A stretch of DNA of 64,000 bases from JAIOHN01 sp038258185 (GTDB taxonomy: Bacteria; Chloroflexota; Anaerolineae; Aggregatilineales; Phototrophicaceae): contig JBBSQD010000003.1 of the NCBI GenBank assembly GCA_038258185.1, forward strand, positions 1-64,000, in the 5' to 3' direction. The stretch's first letter is position 1; each line of letters begins with the position of its first letter. Shown one piece after another: positions 8,445 to 16,906 of this stretch. Under the pieces are notes generated by a model. It saw nothing but the letters and a program-made list of their open reading frames with translations. It searched no databases and was not told the DNA's origin. The position numbers were made by a program, and so were the translations under genes.

Positions 8445-8474
8445 CTATTTCTTCCTGGCTTTATGGAAGCCGTT
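8445..8474 (-). pseudogene. Relic of the 3' end of the glyA-gcvT fusion gene
   Basis: Read on the minus strand, this 30-nt stretch encodes NGFHKARKK and a stop, against SRFPKAKKK and a stop at the true end of glyA-gcvT (10111-10140). By eye, 24 of 30 bases match. It lies beside direct repeat copy A in the same order as the real gene end lies beside copy B, so the repeat unit probably carried the last codons of glyA-gcvT with its terminator. The stretch is short, so the call rests on the adjacency. Confidence 0.6.
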
Positions 8475-8495
8475 AAAATATCATGCCATCTCAGT

Positions 8496-10040
8496 TTAAT
8501 CGTTTAAAAAGTACCAGGGAAAATCTGCGCCATCAATAATAAAGCCGTCGGGCTCACTCCAGTCTCCCCAGGTGGTGTCCGGACGTTGAGCACGGACCCG
8601 CCAGTAATAAGGTCCGTTGTGATAGCGGCTGATAACCCACTGAGAAAAATTCATCTCCACACTCAGCATATCTGCCGGATTAATGGTGGTGAACACAATA
8701 TCAGTGAAGTCGGCATTTCGGCTGATCTCGATTTCATAACCGGTGGCCCACTCGACTGGCCCCCAGGCTAAAACGAAGTCATTTACATGATAACGGTAAA
8801 CGTTACGCATGGGCGCACCGGACGTCGTACCCACCTCAATTGCGCCGATATCACATACTAACTGCCCGTCGTTATTGCCGTCTGCAGGGCGTCCGTTGCC
8901 CCGTTGGTCAGTATAGATGGGCGGGCAGCGCGGGGCAGCATCAATGGCGTTACTCCCCGCTAGCAGGGCGTGAGTAGGGGTAGGCCCGCCATTGTCGCTC
9001 AAAACTGGGTCGATGCCAGTGGGGGCAGTGGTGCCACAGAGGCCAGTTGCGAGGCTGTTCGTATTCAGAAACACATCATCACCACCACAGTCACCGCCCG
9101 TGCTGGCTGCGATCAGGCTGTTAAACAGATCGATAGTTCCTACGGCATAAATAGCCCCGCCTTCCAGTGCGCTGTTGCCATAAAAGGTGGAATGCCGGAT
9201 GCCAAAACCAGTATCAGTTGAATCTCGATAGATTGCACCGCCCTGATTATCTGCGTGGTTATAGCTGAAAGTGGAGTTGGTAATTAGCACTAGGCTGGTT
9301 GCCAGATAAGAATAAACATATATCACGCCACCTTTCGTGGCTTTATTGTCGCTGAAGGTGCTGTCTTCGATATACATTGCGCCGTCGAGATAGATAACAC
9401 CGCCACCGCCGCTTAAAGCCTGATTGTCCGCGAGTAACGAACGTTCTATTATAAAACCAGCGTAATTACCGTAAATGGCCCCGCCCGATCTGCCTGCCTT
9501 ATTATTAATCAGAGCGCTGTCGTACATCCGCACGCTGCCATAACCCCCAACATGGGATAAAATCTCTGGATTTACCCTGATCGCGCCGCCATCAAGCTCG
9601 GCAGAACTGTCCCGAATAGTGACGTGATACAAATCCAACGCAGCGTCGTCGACGGTGATGGCTCCGCCGCTGGATTCGCTGTAACCATCGGTCAGGGTCA
9701 GGTTAATCAGGGTGAGAGTGACACTGACGTATTCTTCTTCATAATAAAAATAAGGATTGGTAACATAAAAGATTGAGTTGGTATTGCTGCCTGTGAGAAT
9801 GACATTCTGGCCGGTGGCATCAATGGTCGTGTCCACAGTGATGCCGATACCCGGCACAGCAATTGTGCCGCTGCACGCGAAGGTGATGAGTCCGCCACTG
9901 GCAACCGCGTCGGCCAGACTGCCGGGGCCAGCATCATACTCATCGCAGTTGGTGACGACTCCTGCGGCTTGTGCGATGTGAGTGTAAGAGAGCGAAATCA
10001 GCAGGACAAGAACGGAAATAAAACCGCTGAACTGGCGCAT
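8496..10040 (-). CDS. Secreted right-handed parallel beta-helix protein with choice-of-anchor Q domain
   Basis: The 514-residue product has a signal peptide (residues 1-25, ending IAQAA) followed by repeated beta-helix coils such as GGAITVDDAALDLYHVTIRDS, GGAIYGNYAGFIIERS, GGVIYVYSY and GGAIYRDS. This is the pectate lyase/polymorphic outer membrane protein-like fold. Near residue 355 it has the sequence LLAGSNAIDAAPRCP and TDQRGNGRPADGNNDGQLVC, then CDIGAIEVG, the signature of the choice-of-anchor Q domain. A C-terminal fibronectin III-like domain (about 415-514, WGPVEWATGYEIEIS) may bind surface polymers. No catalytic residues can be assigned. The gene is flanked by two copies of a terminator repeat and may have entered or been moved as a unit. 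Confidence 0.85.
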   Translation of the reverse strand: MRQFSGFISVLVLLISLSYTHIAQAAGVVTNCDEYDAGPGSLADAVASGGLITFACSGTIAVPGIGITVDTTIDATGQNVILTGSNTNSIFYVTNPYFYYEEEYVSVTLTLINLTLTDGYSESSGGAITVDDAALDLYHVTIRDSSAELDGGAIRVNPEILSHVGGYGSVRMYDSALINNKAGRSGGAIYGNYAGFIIERSLLADNQALSGGGGVIYLDGAMYIEDSTFSDNKATKGGVIYVYSYLATSLVLITNSTFSYNHADNQGGAIYRDSTDTGFGIRHSTFYGNSALEGGAIYAVGTIDLFNSLIAASTGGDCGGDDVFLNTNSLATGLCGTTAPTGIDPVLSDNGGPTPTHALLAGSNAIDAAPRCPPIYTDQRGNGRPADGNNDGQLVCDIGAIEVGTTSGAPMRNVYRYHVNDFVLAWGPVEWATGYEIEISRNADFTDIVFTTINPADMLSVEMNFSQWVISRYHNGPYYWRVRAQRPDTTWGDWSEPDGFIIDGADFPWYFLND

Positions 10041-10043
10041 AAT

Positions 10044-10097
10044 TAACGCCTCTCTATAAAAAAACGGGAGTATTTTTGCAGATTATACTCCCGTTTA
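10044..10097. repeat. Direct repeat copy B (terminator-containing)
   Basis: This 54-nt block matches copy A (8368-8420) except for one extra A in the A-run. It sits between the glyA-gcvT stop (10111) and the beta-helix start codon (10040), so one copy serves the end of each gene. Confidence 0.92.
10057..10096 (-). terminator. Rho-independent terminator of glyA-gcvT (copy B)
   Basis: Arms AAACGGGAGTAT (10062-10073) and ATACTCCCGTTT (10085-10096) form a 12-bp stem followed on the minus strand by a run of seven T. It lies 15 bp after the glyA-gcvT stop codon. Confidence 0.88.
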
Positions 10098-10110
10098 TTA
10101 TTAATGCTTG

Positions 10111-13100
10111 TTATTTCTTCTTGGCTTTGGGGAAGCGGCTGAGGACAGTCGCGGCTTCCGGCATGGAGATTTTATCGCCCATGTGCAGCTCACCGGGGGC
10201 TTTACCGTTTTTGGTACGGGCGGAACCGGCAAACACCGCAATCGGCGTGGCTTCACTGGCAAATTCGTTTTTCAGATACGCCTGTCCCAGTTGATAACCA
10301 TCGCTGTCAATGGTGCAACTGCTGACGATGCCCACCACGCGCCCCCGATTGTCAATAATCGGGTCGCCCTGATGCGGCGGACGGGCGTTTTTCGCATCCA
10401 GCCGGAAGCGGATAACTTCAGCATCCCGCGCCCATTCATGCTCGATGTAGGCCGCTTTGCCCACAAAGAACGGCTTCCACAATTTGACGTAGGTGCCAAA
10501 ACCGGCATCGGCGGGGTTCAGGCTCAACGGGCCAGCCAGTTCGTGACCATACAGCGGCAGACCCGCCTCAGTCCGCAGGCTGTCACGTGCAGCTAATCCA
10601 CACGGCACAACCCCCAGATCCACCAGCGTTTTGAACAGCGCTGCGGCCTGGTCGGGATGCACGAACAATTCATAGGCGATTCGTTCACCTGTGTAACCTG
10701 TCCGTGACACAATCAGGTCGAAGCGGCCCAGCTGAACCTGCGCCACGTCTGCCCACGCTAACCCGCTGACCGCCGCTTTATCAGCTTCAGTACCTTCCAG
10801 GCTCAACAGGATATTCTTGCTGGCCGGGCCTTGCAGCGCCAGGTCAACCCGTTGATCCGCGCCAGCAGAGGTCGCCCGCAGGTCACGCAGCTCAAAACCG
10901 GCACCGCTTAACGTCAGGCTGGCTTCGTTTCGATCAATGCGCACTTCGCCATTTTTGACCGCATTGAGCCACGCCCAGTTTTTATCATTATTGGAGGCGT
11001 TCACCACCAGCAGATAATATTCCTCGCCCAGCCGGTAAATCATCAGGTCATCCAGCGGAATACCGTTGGTGTCCAGCAGGTAAGTGTAATGCGATTCGCC
11101 AATCGGCAGTTTGCTGACTTCGTTGGTGGTCACGGCTTCCAGAAACTCCACCGCGCCGGGGCCGCTGGCATCAAATACCCCCATGTGGCTGACATCGAAA
11201 ATCCCGGCGTGATTGCGTACCGCCAGATGCTCCTCCGTCACCGAGGTATACCAGACCGGCATATCGTAACCGGCAAAACCGACCATTTTCGCGCCAAGCT
11301 GCTGATGCAGACTGTGCAGTGGGGTGGTCAGCAGCGAATCATTTTCCGCTTCCTGCCAGATAAATTCGGGCAGATCAGCGCCACGCGGGCCGCTGAAGGC
11401 TTCACCGTGCATGCCGATAAAATAGCCTTTGGTCGCATAACCGTCTTCGGCGTTCTTTGCTGCCGCTTTTAGTTGCGCGACATCGGTCGCACCTTTCGCC
11501 TGCACATCCACCGGGCCGGGGACTTTGGCATACGGGTCTGATGGGTCTATCAGCACAAAACCATCGGAAAGACTGCGCAGCCATGCCGCCGCGTAATTGC
11601 TGTTACTGGCCAGATGCAGCCGATACCCATCCGCGCCTTTTTCCAGCACGCCCTGCGAGATCGCTGAACCGTCCGGCTTCAGCAACCATGTCGCCTGTTG
11701 ATCGCCATTCCTGAGCGCGGCCACATCACTGGTCAGCGCGGTTTGCAGGAAGCTCTCCGCCATTTCACCCTTGATCGACAGCGTGTGCCAGCCGCTGGGT
11801 TCGGTTTTTGCGTCCATATAATAGAAGTGCGGATACTCCTGCGCTTCAGCCTCAGTATCAATGCCGATACCATCGGCCAGATCACGAACGGCAGATTTTG
11901 CCCATTGCAGCGTCTCAAAGTCGATTTTGGCACGTGCCTCTGGACGGCGTTTACCCGCATAACTGAACGGCACACAGGCCTTTAAGACCGTGGCGATAAT
12001 CTCCGCCATGCGGTCAATTTCGGCATCGCCAAATCCGCGCTGGGTAATCCACGGTGTACCGATACGAATGCCGGAAGGCCGCAGCGCCGCCGTGTCACCG
12101 GGTATGGTCTGCCGATTCAGTACAATTCCGACCAGATCGAGAATGCGTGCCGCCATATCACCGCTCAGTGGGGTGCCATCTGGCCCCACCACCGATTTAC
12201 AATCGACCACCAGCAGATGGGTATCCGTGCCGCCGTGTGGGATATGCAGGCCGTGTTCGGTCAGTCGGTCGGCTAATCGCGCCGCGTTGCGCACCATCTG
12301 GTGTTGCAATTCCTTGAATTGTTCGGTATGCGCCAGCCGCAGCGCCACAGCCAGCGCCGTGATGGTATTCATGTGCGGGCCACCCTGCTCACCGGGGAAA
12401 ACGGCCTTATCGACCTTTGCCGCCAGATCAGCCTTGTGGGTGATAATCACCGCGCCACGGGGGCCATTTAAGGTTTTATGCGTGGTGAAGTTGACAATAT
12501 CCGCGATGCCAACCGGATTCGGATACTCCCCGCCGATCACCAGGCCAGCGACATGCGCGATATCGGCCAGCAGATACGCGCCGACTGCATCGGCAATCTC
12601 GCGGAATTTATGGAAGTCCGGCGCAAACGGATAACTGCTGTACCCGACGATAATCATTTTGGGCTTGTGTTCCAGCGCCAGCGCCATGATCGCGTCGTAA
12701 TCCAGGCGCTCGGTTTCGGGGTCAACACCATAACTGACAATGTTGTAATTGATACCGCTGCGGTTGACCGGGCTGCCGTGCGTGAGATGTCCACCCTGAA
12801 TCAGATCCATGCCCATCACGGTATCGCCGACTTTCAGCAGGGCAGTGTAGATGGCATTGTTAGCCGGTGCGCCGGAAAGCGGCTGCACATTGACAAACAA
12901 TTTCTCCGGTGGGTAATCCGGCGTGGCAAATAATTCTGCCGCCCGCCGCCGCGCCAGCGACTCAATAATGTTGGCGTATTCCGTTCCTTTGTAATAACGC
13001 TTATCCGCAAAACGCCGGTACTCTGGCAAACGCGCGTTGTAGTCCAGAATTTCCGACTCTGTCATGGTGCGGGTTTCCTCTAATGGATACCCCTCGGCAT

Positions 13101-13275
13101 AGATATTATGAAAAGCCGAACCCAGCGCCTCGCGTACTGCTGCCGGAACCGTACTTTCAGATGGAATTAAGATCAGATAGCGTGCCTGCCGGGCGGTTTC
13201 ATGTTCAACCAGCTGGGCAACATCCGGGTCGATCTCTGATAAGTCACCGCGAAAAAGGAAATCTGTTTGGGTCAT
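10111..13275 (-). CDS. Serine hydroxymethyltransferase - aminomethyltransferase (GlyA-GcvT) fusion protein
   Basis: This single 1054-residue frame joins two one-carbon enzymes. Residues about 15-480 are SHMT: LIPSESTVPAAV replaces the usual SENF-type loop, YAEGYP and the YKGTEY block follow, and the PLP lysine is at about 267 in NFTTHKTLNGPRG. Residues about 648-1030 are the glycine-cleavage T-protein: FAGYDMPVWY, FDVSHMG, SRTGYTGE, RDSLRTEAGLPLYGHE and the C-terminal barrel. Residues about 495-580 (IKGEMAESFLQTALTSDVAA...LLKPDGSAI) look like a degenerate extra GcvT N-terminal (folate-binding) module. SHMT makes serine from glycine and methylene-THF, and GcvT makes methylene-THF from the GcvH-bound aminomethyl group, so the fusion joins producer and consumer. 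ATG at 13275 follows a CAGGA site. No frameshift is visible. Confidence 0.93.
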   Translation of the reverse strand: MTQTDFLFRGDLSEIDPDVAQLVEHETARQARYLILIPSESTVPAAVREALGSAFHNIYAEGYPLEETRTMTESEILDYNARLPEYRRFADKRYYKGTEYANIIESLARRRAAELFATPDYPPEKLFVNVQPLSGAPANNAIYTALLKVGDTVMGMDLIQGGHLTHGSPVNRSGINYNIVSYGVDPETERLDYDAIMALALEHKPKMIIVGYSSYPFAPDFHKFREIADAVGAYLLADIAHVAGLVIGGEYPNPVGIADIVNFTTHKTLNGPRGAVIITHKADLAAKVDKAVFPGEQGGPHMNTITALAVALRLAHTEQFKELQHQMVRNAARLADRLTEHGLHIPHGGTDTHLLVVDCKSVVGPDGTPLSGDMAARILDLVGIVLNRQTIPGDTAALRPSGIRIGTPWITQRGFGDAEIDRMAEIIATVLKACVPFSYAGKRRPEARAKIDFETLQWAKSAVRDLADGIGIDTEAEAQEYPHFYYMDAKTEPSGWHTLSIKGEMAESFLQTALTSDVAALRNGDQQATWLLKPDGSAISQGVLEKGADGYRLHLASNSNYAAAWLRSLSDGFVLIDPSDPYAKVPGPVDVQAKGATDVAQLKAAAKNAEDGYATKGYFIGMHGEAFSGPRGADLPEFIWQEAENDSLLTTPLHSLHQQLGAKMVGFAGYDMPVWYTSVTEEHLAVRNHAGIFDVSHMGVFDASGPGAVEFLEAVTTNEVSKLPIGESHYTYLLDTNGIPLDDLMIYRLGEEYYLLVVNASNNDKNWAWLNAVKNGEVRIDRNEASLTLSGAGFELRDLRATSAGADQRVDLALQGPASKNILLSLEGTEADKAAVSGLAWADVAQVQLGRFDLIVSRTGYTGERIAYELFVHPDQAAALFKTLVDLGVVPCGLAARDSLRTEAGLPLYGHELAGPLSLNPADAGFGTYVKLWKPFFVGKAAYIEHEWARDAEVIRFRLDAKNARPPHQGDPIIDNRGRVVGIVSSCTIDSDGYQLGQAYLKNEFASEATPIAVFAGSARTKNGKAPGELHMGDKISMPEAATVLSRFPKAKKK

Positions 13276-13316
13276 GCAGTTGATCCTGTATGGGCTGTGG
13301 GTGAAAGATTGTGACT

Positions 13317-13325
13317 ATTTTAACA
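13317..13325 (-). promoter_or_regulatory. Extended -10 promoter for glyA-gcvT; note on the 13276-13630 gap
   Basis: The minus strand reads TGTTAAAAT, an extended -10 element about 42 bp upstream of the glyA-gcvT ATG, with a weak -35. This 355-bp gap is divergent: it also holds the upstream region of the cohesin/dockerin gene at 13631, whose GAGGAG site is at 13618-13623. I see no glycine-aptamer-like motif here. Confidence 0.4.
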
Positions 13326-13630
13326 TAGCCGTGGGGTGCTTGCTATTGACTAAAATCCTTAAATCGTAAAGGGAATTGTAACTTTTATGACGTTTAGATT
13401 CGCATAGCGTTTGTGAAATCGCGCTTAAGTTTGAAATCTTTTATGAAAAATAAAGAAAATGCTGGTACTTAATTCCTAATCAATGCTTTCTATAGGACTT
13501 AGGGGCTATTCGCACCCATTGTATTCTGAAAAATGTAAATGTATCTTTGTATAGACGTGAGCGTTAAGGGAAAGACAACTTTTTCTTTACCCAACATCAC
13601 GGTAACAATGATGAACTGAGGAGCAAAACA

Positions 13631-16036
13631 ATGACATCACATCCGATTTTACAGCGTTACGGAGCGCTCAAAAGCCTCCGAATCCTCATACTTATTTGTG
13701 TGCTTATTAGTGTGACCAGTCTTGCTGGCATCGTATCTGTATCTGCTCAGACCCCCGGTTTGGGTGTGGGTCGTGGAGACGGACTGGAAGTGGGTATCAA
13801 TCTTCCAGCATTGAATCAGATTCAGGCCGACATTAATGCCGGTATCTACAACCGCCAGTGTACCCCCCAGGAACATGACCGTCATAAATGGCATGGTCTG
13901 GTAGACCCGGTGCTGAAGTGCCACTATGATCATCATCATGGGGACGACCCCAACTACGTCAATGACGTTTTTGGCGACCCCGGCACCTGGTTTGGTGTTC
14001 CCGGCCAGTCGATTTCTTACCCCTGGCAGACTTTCCCTGCGACCAACATCACCGATGGCAATGCGCAGGCTGTCGCCGACGGCAAAATGGAAAATGACAC
14101 CAAGCATGAAGGTTATGGCTGGATCGTCCGCCGTGATCAGGCCTGCCCGGATGCCAACTGCCTGACTGATTTCCGTCTGGAATACCACGGTATCTTCGGG
14201 TCACATGGCGGGATGACACGCTTCCATTCGTACAGCTTTGAAGGCCGCCTGTGCGTGAACGCCAATAATCCTGCGACCTGCGGTATTGTCCGCACGGGTG
14301 GTTGGGTCGACATGGGGCATCTGGTTACGACACCTGCAAATACACCCAGTTGTAACTTTGGTGTGCCGCGCACGGTTATCCCTGTGCCGCAGGATACCCT
14401 GTTCTTCCCGATTGATGAAAACTCAGTGGATGAAATGCGCTGCCATCCAAACCTGACGCAGCTACCTTCCTATCCGCCTTCACAACCCATTGCGGAGTGG
14501 TGGGCCCATAACCCCGGTGACCGTGTGCGCTTCCAGTTACGCTCATTCGACCCGATTGGCAACATTAATCCCGCCAATCCTTCTGAGTGGAGCTCGTACT
14601 GTGCCGAGATCACGGACACGACCTGTAAATACAATCAGACCATCATGTCTGTGTGGATTGGCTATGTCTATACCGTCATCGGTGGCTACGATGCCTACGC
14701 CAAATCTTACATAGATATTGACCCGAATAAGGATGGTATTGCCAATATCGCCACCTTTACCGATCGGGTGGGTGGTTTACATGCGCAATGTACCCAGATC
14801 ACGGTCGATTGTATCCCGATGATTTATGACAACGTGCCGCTGAACCTGGACTATAACAATGACGGCATTCCTGAAGAAGCGCGTTATGTCCATCACCCCT
14901 GTGAAGATTGCCAGCGCGTGGATTATGATTTGTCGCCTGCTGGTCAGAACTGGGTGACCTGGTTCCATACCAAGTATCACAGTGGCGATCATCCCACTAC
15001 GCCGACACCCCCGACGACTCCGACGCCCGCGCCGACCAACCCGGCTGTCGTGGTCAAGGTTGACCCGGCCAGCCCGGTCGTGGGTGACAGCGTGATCGTC
15101 TCGCTGGATCTCTATAACGTCAGTGGTGTATATGGTCTGCAGGCCGAATGTACGGTGAACCCGTCCGTCCTGGCAGGCACCGAGCGTATCGACGGTAGCG
15201 GTTTCAATGCCGATAACAGCTTCTTTGTCGACAGCGGCTTCAATGCTGCGGATGGCAAGTGGATGGTCGCCGCCAGTCGTCTGGCCGATGGCTCCGGTAA
15301 TGTCAGCGGTATCGATGGTAACATGACCGCCTTCATGCTCGGTTATGACGTGATTGCCGGTGGTGACAGCGCTGTGAACTGTGCGGTGCTGGCAGTTAAT
15401 GCCGACGGTAAAGCGATTGATCTGGAAGTCATCAACGGTACGGTCATTACCGACCCCGGTACCAGCCCGACCGAAGAACCGCCGACCGAGACGCCGCCAA
15501 CTGTGATGCCACCGACACCGCTGCCGCTGACTCCGACTGTGGAGGCGCCGACTGAGGTAGCGCCGACTGCGACCCCTGTCCCGACAGGTCTGAGCAGCGT
15601 GGCCGGTATCACAGGCTACCAGAACCATCCTGATAATGCAGGCATCACTGTCGAACTGTACAACATGGCTGATCTGAGCCTGGTGGATACCGTGATGACC
15701 GCCGCAGACGGTAGCTATACCTTCAGTGATGTGCCGCTGGGAACCTACTCGCTGCTGTTCAGAGCAGTACAGCACATCCCGCTGGTATACCCGGTGGATG
15801 TGACCACGGATGGCGCAGCCATCACCATCGAACCCGGCGAACTGAAAGCGGGCGATGTGGACAACAGTGGCGTGGTTGATATCCTGGATGCGACCTTCGT
15901 CGGTGCGAACTTCGGCCTGGAAACTGTGCCGGACATCGCCAACGTCGATCTGAACATAGATGGGTTTATCAACATTACCGATCTGGTACTGGTAGGCGGC
16001 AACTTCGGCCTCACCAGCCCACTTCCGGCTGAGTAG
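13631..16036 (+). CDS. Secreted protein with Cys/His-rich N-domain, cohesin-like domain and C-terminal dockerin
   Basis: The 801-residue product has a signal peptide (1-39, cleavage likely after VSVSA). Residues about 50-450 form an unrecognised domain rich in Cys and His, with HDRHKWHGLVDPVLKCHYDH followed by HHGDDP near 82-106 and CX2C in HHPCEDCQ near 424. A Thr/Pro linker (452-471) is followed by a cohesin-like beta domain (about 473-605; VVVKVDPASPVVGDSVIVSL), a second Thr/Pro linker (610-655), a carboxypeptidase-regulatory/CNA-B-like domain (656-735), and a type I dockerin (about 740-795) with two calcium loops, GDVDNSGVVDILD and VDLNIDGFINITD. One chain therefore carries both halves of a cohesin-dockerin pair. 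It is the first gene of a three-gene operon. No glycoside hydrolase or protease catalytic domain is recognised. Confidence 0.82.
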   Translation: MTSHPILQRYGALKSLRILILICVLISVTSLAGIVSVSAQTPGLGVGRGDGLEVGINLPALNQIQADINAGIYNRQCTPQEHDRHKWHGLVDPVLKCHYDHHHGDDPNYVNDVFGDPGTWFGVPGQSISYPWQTFPATNITDGNAQAVADGKMENDTKHEGYGWIVRRDQACPDANCLTDFRLEYHGIFGSHGGMTRFHSYSFEGRLCVNANNPATCGIVRTGGWVDMGHLVTTPANTPSCNFGVPRTVIPVPQDTLFFPIDENSVDEMRCHPNLTQLPSYPPSQPIAEWWAHNPGDRVRFQLRSFDPIGNINPANPSEWSSYCAEITDTTCKYNQTIMSVWIGYVYTVIGGYDAYAKSYIDIDPNKDGIANIATFTDRVGGLHAQCTQITVDCIPMIYDNVPLNLDYNNDGIPEEARYVHHPCEDCQRVDYDLSPAGQNWVTWFHTKYHSGDHPTTPTPPTTPTPAPTNPAVVVKVDPASPVVGDSVIVSLDLYNVSGVYGLQAECTVNPSVLAGTERIDGSGFNADNSFFVDSGFNAADGKWMVAASRLADGSGNVSGIDGNMTAFMLGYDVIAGGDSAVNCAVLAVNADGKAIDLEVINGTVITDPGTSPTEEPPTETPPTVMPPTPLPLTPTVEAPTEVAPTATPVPTGLSSVAGITGYQNHPDNAGITVELYNMADLSLVDTVMTAADGSYTFSDVPLGTYSLLFRAVQHIPLVYPVDVTTDGAAITIEPGELKAGDVDNSGVVDILDATFVGANFGLETVPDIANVDLNIDGFINITDLVLVGGNFGLTSPLPAE

Positions 16037-16061
16037 TTAACGTTCGTCTCAGTTAAGTTTT

Positions 16062-16093
16062 ACAGGTGCTCAGGCGAAAGTCTGAGTACCTGT
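16062..16093 (+). promoter_or_regulatory. RNA hairpin inside the cohesin/dockerin operon
   Basis: ACAGGTGCTCAG (16062-16073) pairs with CTGAGTACCTGT (16082-16093) across an 8-nt loop: 12 bp including one G-U pair. No T-run follows, so it is more likely to set mRNA processing or stability between the first gene and the two downstream genes than to terminate. Confidence 0.55.
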
Positions 16094-16135
16094 GTGTGCA
16101 TTAGATCGCAGTGAACACTCAGGAGAAAAAATCCC

Positions 16136-16906
16136 ATGAAACCGAGAAGTCTTTTTGTCGTAGTTCTGACGTTAATCGCTGCGCTGACCGTGGGTCTGGT
16201 GGTGATGCAGGCGCAGGCGGTTTCGCCGCTGGTCTGGCTGGGCAGTGATGCCGAGCAGGTGGTGGCCGGACAGGAAATTGTGGTTACGGTACATGTTGAC
16301 GAGGCCATAGGCGTCTATGGTGGCAGCTTCAAGCTGACGTTTGACCCGCAGGCGTTTGAAGTCGTACCTCAGTCCGAGAAAATCGTCACCCCCGGCACCT
16401 TCTTTGCCGATCAGCCCGGTTTCACCCTGAAGAACAGCGCGGATTCACAAACAGGGGTGATCGAATATGCCCTCACGCTGACCCAACCCGCCGAGCCGAT
16501 CAGCGGTAGTGGCGATATCGGCGTGGTGCATTTCCGTGCGCTGCGTGATGGCGCGGTGGAAATGCAGCCGCAGGAAGCCCGTCTGCTGGCACCGGAATTT
16601 ACCGAAGTCAATGGCCGCAAAATCGCGCGCCAGATCAATGAAATTGAAACCCGTGTGCAGGGCATTACGGTGACAGGTGGCGATGCGCAACCGATGCTGA
16701 ATTTCGCTCAAGCGCCGCTGGCGACGATTGCCGCGCCAACCGTATCCACCCCGCCGCTGTTGGTCACAACCGATAACCGCCCGATGATGCTGGTGGTGGG
16801 CGGACTGCTGCTGCTGGGTATGGGCACCTTACTGGCGACAGTGAGTGCTTACGCTGGTTTGCGCCGCGAATACAAAGTGTATCGTAAACGACTGGAGCAA
16901 ATCTGA
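16136..16906 (+). CDS. Membrane-anchored cohesin-domain protein
   Basis: The 256-residue product has a signal peptide (1-28, ending MQAQA), a cohesin-like domain (about 30-175) and a C-terminal transmembrane helix (about 218-240, MLVVGGLLLLGMGTLLATV) with a short basic cytoplasmic tail (RREYKVYRKRLEQI). Cohesin features include VVAGQEIVVTVHVDEAIGVY, a YGGSFKLTFDP strand and GDIGVVHFRAL. Topology predicts the cohesin outside the cell, held to the membrane by one helix, as expected for a surface receptor of dockerin proteins. ATG follows a CAGGAGAAAA site. Its stop overlaps the start of the dockerin gene (TGATG), which implies coupled synthesis of receptor and ligand. A partnership with the neighbouring dockerins is inferred and not demonstrated. 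Confidence 0.85.
   Translation: MKPRSLFVVVLTLIAALTVGLVVMQAQAVSPLVWLGSDAEQVVAGQEIVVTVHVDEAIGVYGGSFKLTFDPQAFEVVPQSEKIVTPGTFFADQPGFTLKNSADSQTGVIEYALTLTQPAEPISGSGDIGVVHFRALRDGAVEMQPQEARLLAPEFTEVNGRKIARQINEIETRVQGITVTGGDAQPMLNFAQAPLATIAAPTVSTPPLLVTTDNRPMMLVVGGLLLLGMGTLLATVSAYAGLRREYKVYRKRLEQI

Noticed and set aside
8368..10097. Direct repeats flanking the beta-helix gene as ends of an insertion sequence
   Set aside because: No transposase is present, the repeats are in direct orientation, each contains its own terminator hairpin, and one lies beside the real end of glyA-gcvT. Duplication of a gene end explains them better.
13276..13630. Glycine riboswitch upstream of glyA-gcvT
   Set aside because: I could not find the paired conserved cores of a glycine aptamer on the minus strand, and the predicted leader is only about 35 nt.
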